A stretch of 64,000 nt of DNA from Bacteroidales bacterium (GTDB lineage: Bacteria > Bacteroidota > Bacteroidia > Bacteroidales > UBA932). The stretch is from the NCBI GenBank assembly GCA_017634595.1, contig JAGBNC010000036.1:186001-250000 (forward strand). The letters run 5' to 3'. The position numbers were made by a program, and so were the translations under genes. A model generated the notes under the pieces. That model searched no databases. It worked only from the letters and a program-made list of their open reading frames with translations, and had not been told where the DNA came from. Numbering within the stretch: position 1 is the first letter of the stretch; each line of letters begins with the position of its first letter. This document shows, piece after piece, positions 62,207 to 64,000 of this stretch.

Positions 62207-63121
62207 TTATTTCGGAAATCTTTTCCAGCGATTGTGGGTCCAGAGGTAGTTCCAGGGCTGCGCCTCAATGTCCTGTTCCAGGAGCTTGTAATACTGCCTC
62301 ATAATATCGTCCGGATCAGCGCCGGATGCATTGTCGGCAATCGTTGTATATTTTATTTTATAATGTCCGCGCGACTCGACCGGCATACCCATATAGCATA
62401 CCGCCATTCCGAACTTACAGGCAAGTGCGGCCGCTCCCCTCATGGATTCACAGTCCCGGTGCATGAAATTCACTTCCAGGAAATCCTTCGACTTGAAATA
62501 TGGATGCTGGTCTGTTATGAAATTGTAAATCTTCTTCTCGTCCCGGTGCTCGAACACATAGCGTACCACCTCGCGGGACTCCAGATAACCGGGATAACCC
62601 TCGGGGTCAATGAGCGGCGCCGTACGGTTTTTGCGCAGGAACTCGCCCATGCCGGGATCGGACTGCTTGAGATACACTACGCAGAAATTGTCTTCCCGGA
62701 TAAAAGTCGGTCTGCCCGTGTAATCATAAGAGGCAATGCCTCCGATCAGTTCCCAGTTACCGGCATGGGACATAAGAACCATTATACTGGGAGCCTTGGC
62801 ATACAATCGGTTGATTTCCTGAGGATTATCCAGTTCTACCAAATGGGAGCGCCTCAGGCGGCGGGGGTTGCGGCAGCCGCCAAACCATATGGTCTCCGCA
62901 ATCACATCTGCGAAATGATTGTAGAACTTGTGTCTTATTTCCTTTATCTCAGCACCGCTCTTGGAGGGAAAACTATGGACAAGATTATCGTTTACGACAT
63001 CCACCCTGTAGCGGAACATCTTTTCCGCCAGGAAGGACAGCAGCCGCGACAGAGCATAATGCACTTTCAGCGGCAGCATAGCCAGGGGCCGTGTCAGACA
63101 CTGTATCAGAAAACTCATCAC
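62207..63121 (-). CDS. Lipid A biosynthesis lauroyl acyltransferase-like protein (LpxL/HtrB family)
   Basis: A 304-residue membrane-associated acyltransferase. N-terminal hydrophobic segment, then the catalytic HxxxxE motif in LMSHAGNWELIGG, ITDQHPY, VNFMHRDCESMRG and the C-terminal PWNYLWTHNRWKR, all in family positions. It probably adds a secondary acyl chain to lipid A at the inner membrane. Operon head with pepD and the M28 peptidase, an association with no obvious functional reason. TAATTTTG ends 5 bases before the ATG. Confidence 0.88.
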   Translation of the reverse strand: MMSFLIQCLTRPLAMLPLKVHYALSRLLSFLAEKMFRYRVDVVNDNLVHSFPSKSGAEIKEIRHKFYNHFADVIAETIWFGGCRNPRRLRRSHLVELDNPQEINRLYAKAPSIMVLMSHAGNWELIGGIASYDYTGRPTFIREDNFCVVYLKQSDPGMGEFLRKNRTAPLIDPEGYPGYLESREVVRYVFEHRDEKKIYNFITDQHPYFKSKDFLEVNFMHRDCESMRGAAALACKFGMAVCYMGMPVESRGHYKIKYTTIADNASGADPDDIMRQYYKLLEQDIEAQPWNYLWTHNRWKRFPK

Positions 63122-63126
63122 TTTTA

Positions 63127-63134
63127 CAAAATTA
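63127..63134 (-). promoter_or_regulatory. Promoter element TAATTTTG of the acyltransferase-pepD operon
   Basis: Minus-strand TAnnTTTG match, 5 bases before the acyltransferase ATG. Confidence 0.5.
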
Positions 63135-63167
63135 AAAAAAATACTTGAAGTTTACCGGGATATTGCG

Positions 63168-63175
63168 TATTTTTG
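63168..63175 (+). promoter_or_regulatory. Promoter element TATTTTTG upstream of the recombinase gene
   Basis: TAnnTTTG match about 160 bases before the recombinase ATG. A 43-codon frame in between (63197-63328) has no support as a gene. Confidence 0.5.
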
Positions 63176-63224
63176 AGAAATTAAACATTCAGATTTATGT
63201 TCAAAGGACGAGGAACCGAATTGA

Positions 63225-63256
63225 TTGATAATCAGCGTATTTACTTGATAATCAGC
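63225..63256 (+). repeat. Direct repeat TTGATAATCAGC upstream of the recombinase
   Basis: Two exact 12-base copies at 63225-63236 and 63245-63256, period 20, each containing the palindrome TGAT-A-ATCA. Candidate binding sites for the recombinase or its partner, or part of an attachment site. Confidence 0.5.
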
Positions 63257-63333
63257 TCGTTTTGTTCCTTGTGGTATCCCGAGCGAATCCCGTTTTTGCC
63301 CGATATTTTGTCCCTCCTATGTCCCTAAATATT

Positions 63334-64000
63334 ATGAAAGGAAAAGAACTTGTTACACTCCGCATCAAGCCTCTGAAAGACGGCGGAGGCTCCCTCTTTC
63401 TGGACTACTCACTGGACGGCGTGAGGTACAAAGATTACTTGAAGATGTACCTCGTTCCGGAGAGAAAGAAACTTGACAAGATTCAGAACGAACAGACACT
63501 GAAAACGGCGCAGGCAATCAAGGCAAAAAAAATAATTGCCATACAAGACGGACGCGCAGGATTTAGGCAGCAATCGGAAAAAGACCTGCTCCTTACAGAC
63601 TATATCAAGCAGCAGGCGGAGAGCTACCGCCGCCGAGGACATCGTGAGTATGCCCACACGCTTGAGAAGATAGGCACCTGGATAACGAAATTCAAGAAGC
63701 GCGTGTCCCTACGCGGAGTGACCAAGGAATACGTGCTGGACTTCGTTCAGTTCCTGCGGGACTCCCGCCTTGCCGACAGCACGATACACGTGTACTTTTC
63801 CAATCTCAACTCCCTTTTCAACTTTGCCTACCGCCAAGGGCTCATTGTAGAGAATCCGATGCACCGCATCGACCCCACGCTCAAGCCGCACCGCCCCGAA
63901 TCCACGCGGGAGTATCTGACGCTGGAAGAGGTCCGCACGCTGATGGCCACGCCCATTTCCTGCGAAGCCGTGCGCAACGCCTTTCTTTTCTCCTGCTTCA
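63334..64000 (+). CDS. Tyrosine recombinase/integrase, N-terminal part (cut by window end)
   Basis: 222 codons are visible before the window ends. The start is the ATG giving MKGKELVTLRIKPL. Residues 1-90 are the arm-binding domain typical of Bacteroidota integrases (GGSLFLDYSLDGVRYKDYL). Residues 95-185 are the SAM-like core-binding domain (RRGHREYAHTLEKIGTWI, STIHVYFSNLNSLFNFAYRQ, NPMHRI). The catalytic domain begins at YLTLEEVRTLMA; its Arg-His-Tyr residues lie outside the window. An integrated conjugative element or island probably starts here. Confidence 0.88.
   Translation, partial: MKGKELVTLRIKPLKDGGGSLFLDYSLDGVRYKDYLKMYLVPERKKLDKIQNEQTLKTAQAIKAKKIIAIQDGRAGFRQQSEKDLLLTDYIKQQAESYRRRGHREYAHTLEKIGTWITKFKKRVSLRGVTKEYVLDFVQFLRDSRLADSTIHVYFSNLNSLFNFAYRQGLIVENPMHRIDPTLKPHRPESTREYLTLEEVRTLMATPISCEAVRNAFLFSCF

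Noticed and set aside
62201-63148. 315-codon plus-strand frame across the acyltransferase gene
   Set aside because: Shadow of the minus-strand gene, which has the HxxxxE motif and a promoter.
63197-63328. 43-codon frame upstream of the recombinase
   Set aside because: It runs through the direct repeats, has no typical peptide features, and probably lies in the recombinase leader or attachment region.
1-64000. CRISPR arrays, tRNA genes and riboswitches
   Set aside because: Reading both strands showed no spaced direct repeats of CRISPR type, no tRNA cloverleaf ends, and no known riboswitch core.

Overview
This 64 kb window is a chromosomal segment of a Bacteroidales bacterium (Bacteroidota), probably an uncultured gut or rumen lineage; the genus cannot be fixed from the sequence alone. 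The evidence is the repeated Bacteroidota promoter element TAnnTTTG in front of most transcription units, a SusC/SusD pair, a fimbrillin/FISUMP lipoprotein, DUF5606 and PUR-domain proteins, a long NusB, and almost no Shine-Dalgarno sequences. Coding is dense, with ATGA or TAATG junctions inside operons and several convergent genes overlapping at their 3' ends. No tRNA, CRISPR array or complete insertion sequence was seen.

Layout. 1-9.8 kb is core housekeeping: a PEP/pyruvate-binding receiver fusion cut by the window edge, obgE with a PAP2 phosphatase, a nucleoside transporter-dut-murF operon, and tgt with an LptF/G permease. 9.9-15.6 kb, on the minus strand, is a polyamine uptake operon (outer-membrane porin, potA, potB, potC, potD) behind a LysR-type protein that is only a DNA-binding domain. 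15.7-19.5 kb holds the RNase P RNA gene and glpABC, the anaerobic glycerol-3-phosphate dehydrogenase, with an unusually short GlpB. 19.4-33.9 kb is housekeeping again: nusB-yajC-ybbR-coaE-DUF5606-rimO, a PUR protein with a purine-salvage pair (amidohydrolase, nucleoside phosphorylase) and ogt, uvrB, a RelA-like ppGpp synthetase, parE and a YjdF-like membrane protein.

33.9-36.3 kb looks like an AT-richer insert: a 41-residue peptide gene, a FISUMP lipoprotein and a remnant of a DUF3990 gene. 36.3-42.5 kb is a complete tripartite RND efflux operon (TolC-like, adaptor, pump) with a TetR regulator and a visible candidate operator. 42.5-47.5 kb is a five-gene heterodisulfide-reductase-like operon whose last protein fuses a membrane cytochrome-b-like domain to an HdrD-like Fe-S domain. 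I consider it the most interesting uncharacterised system here: it looks like a route between a soluble thiol/disulfide-type redox couple and the quinone pool.

47.7-57.4 kb is a polysaccharide utilisation locus (SusC, SusD, GH30 glycanase, surface glycan-binding protein, membrane-bound HTH regulator) resembling known beta-1,6-glucan loci. 57.5-58.6 kb is rpsF-rpsR-rplI, followed by a non-coding, hairpin-rich stretch of about 0.5 kb that seems to contain decayed sequence. 59.1-63.1 kb is an acyltransferase-pepD-M28 peptidase operon. The window ends inside a tyrosine recombinase (63.3 kb onward), so an integrated mobile element probably begins here.
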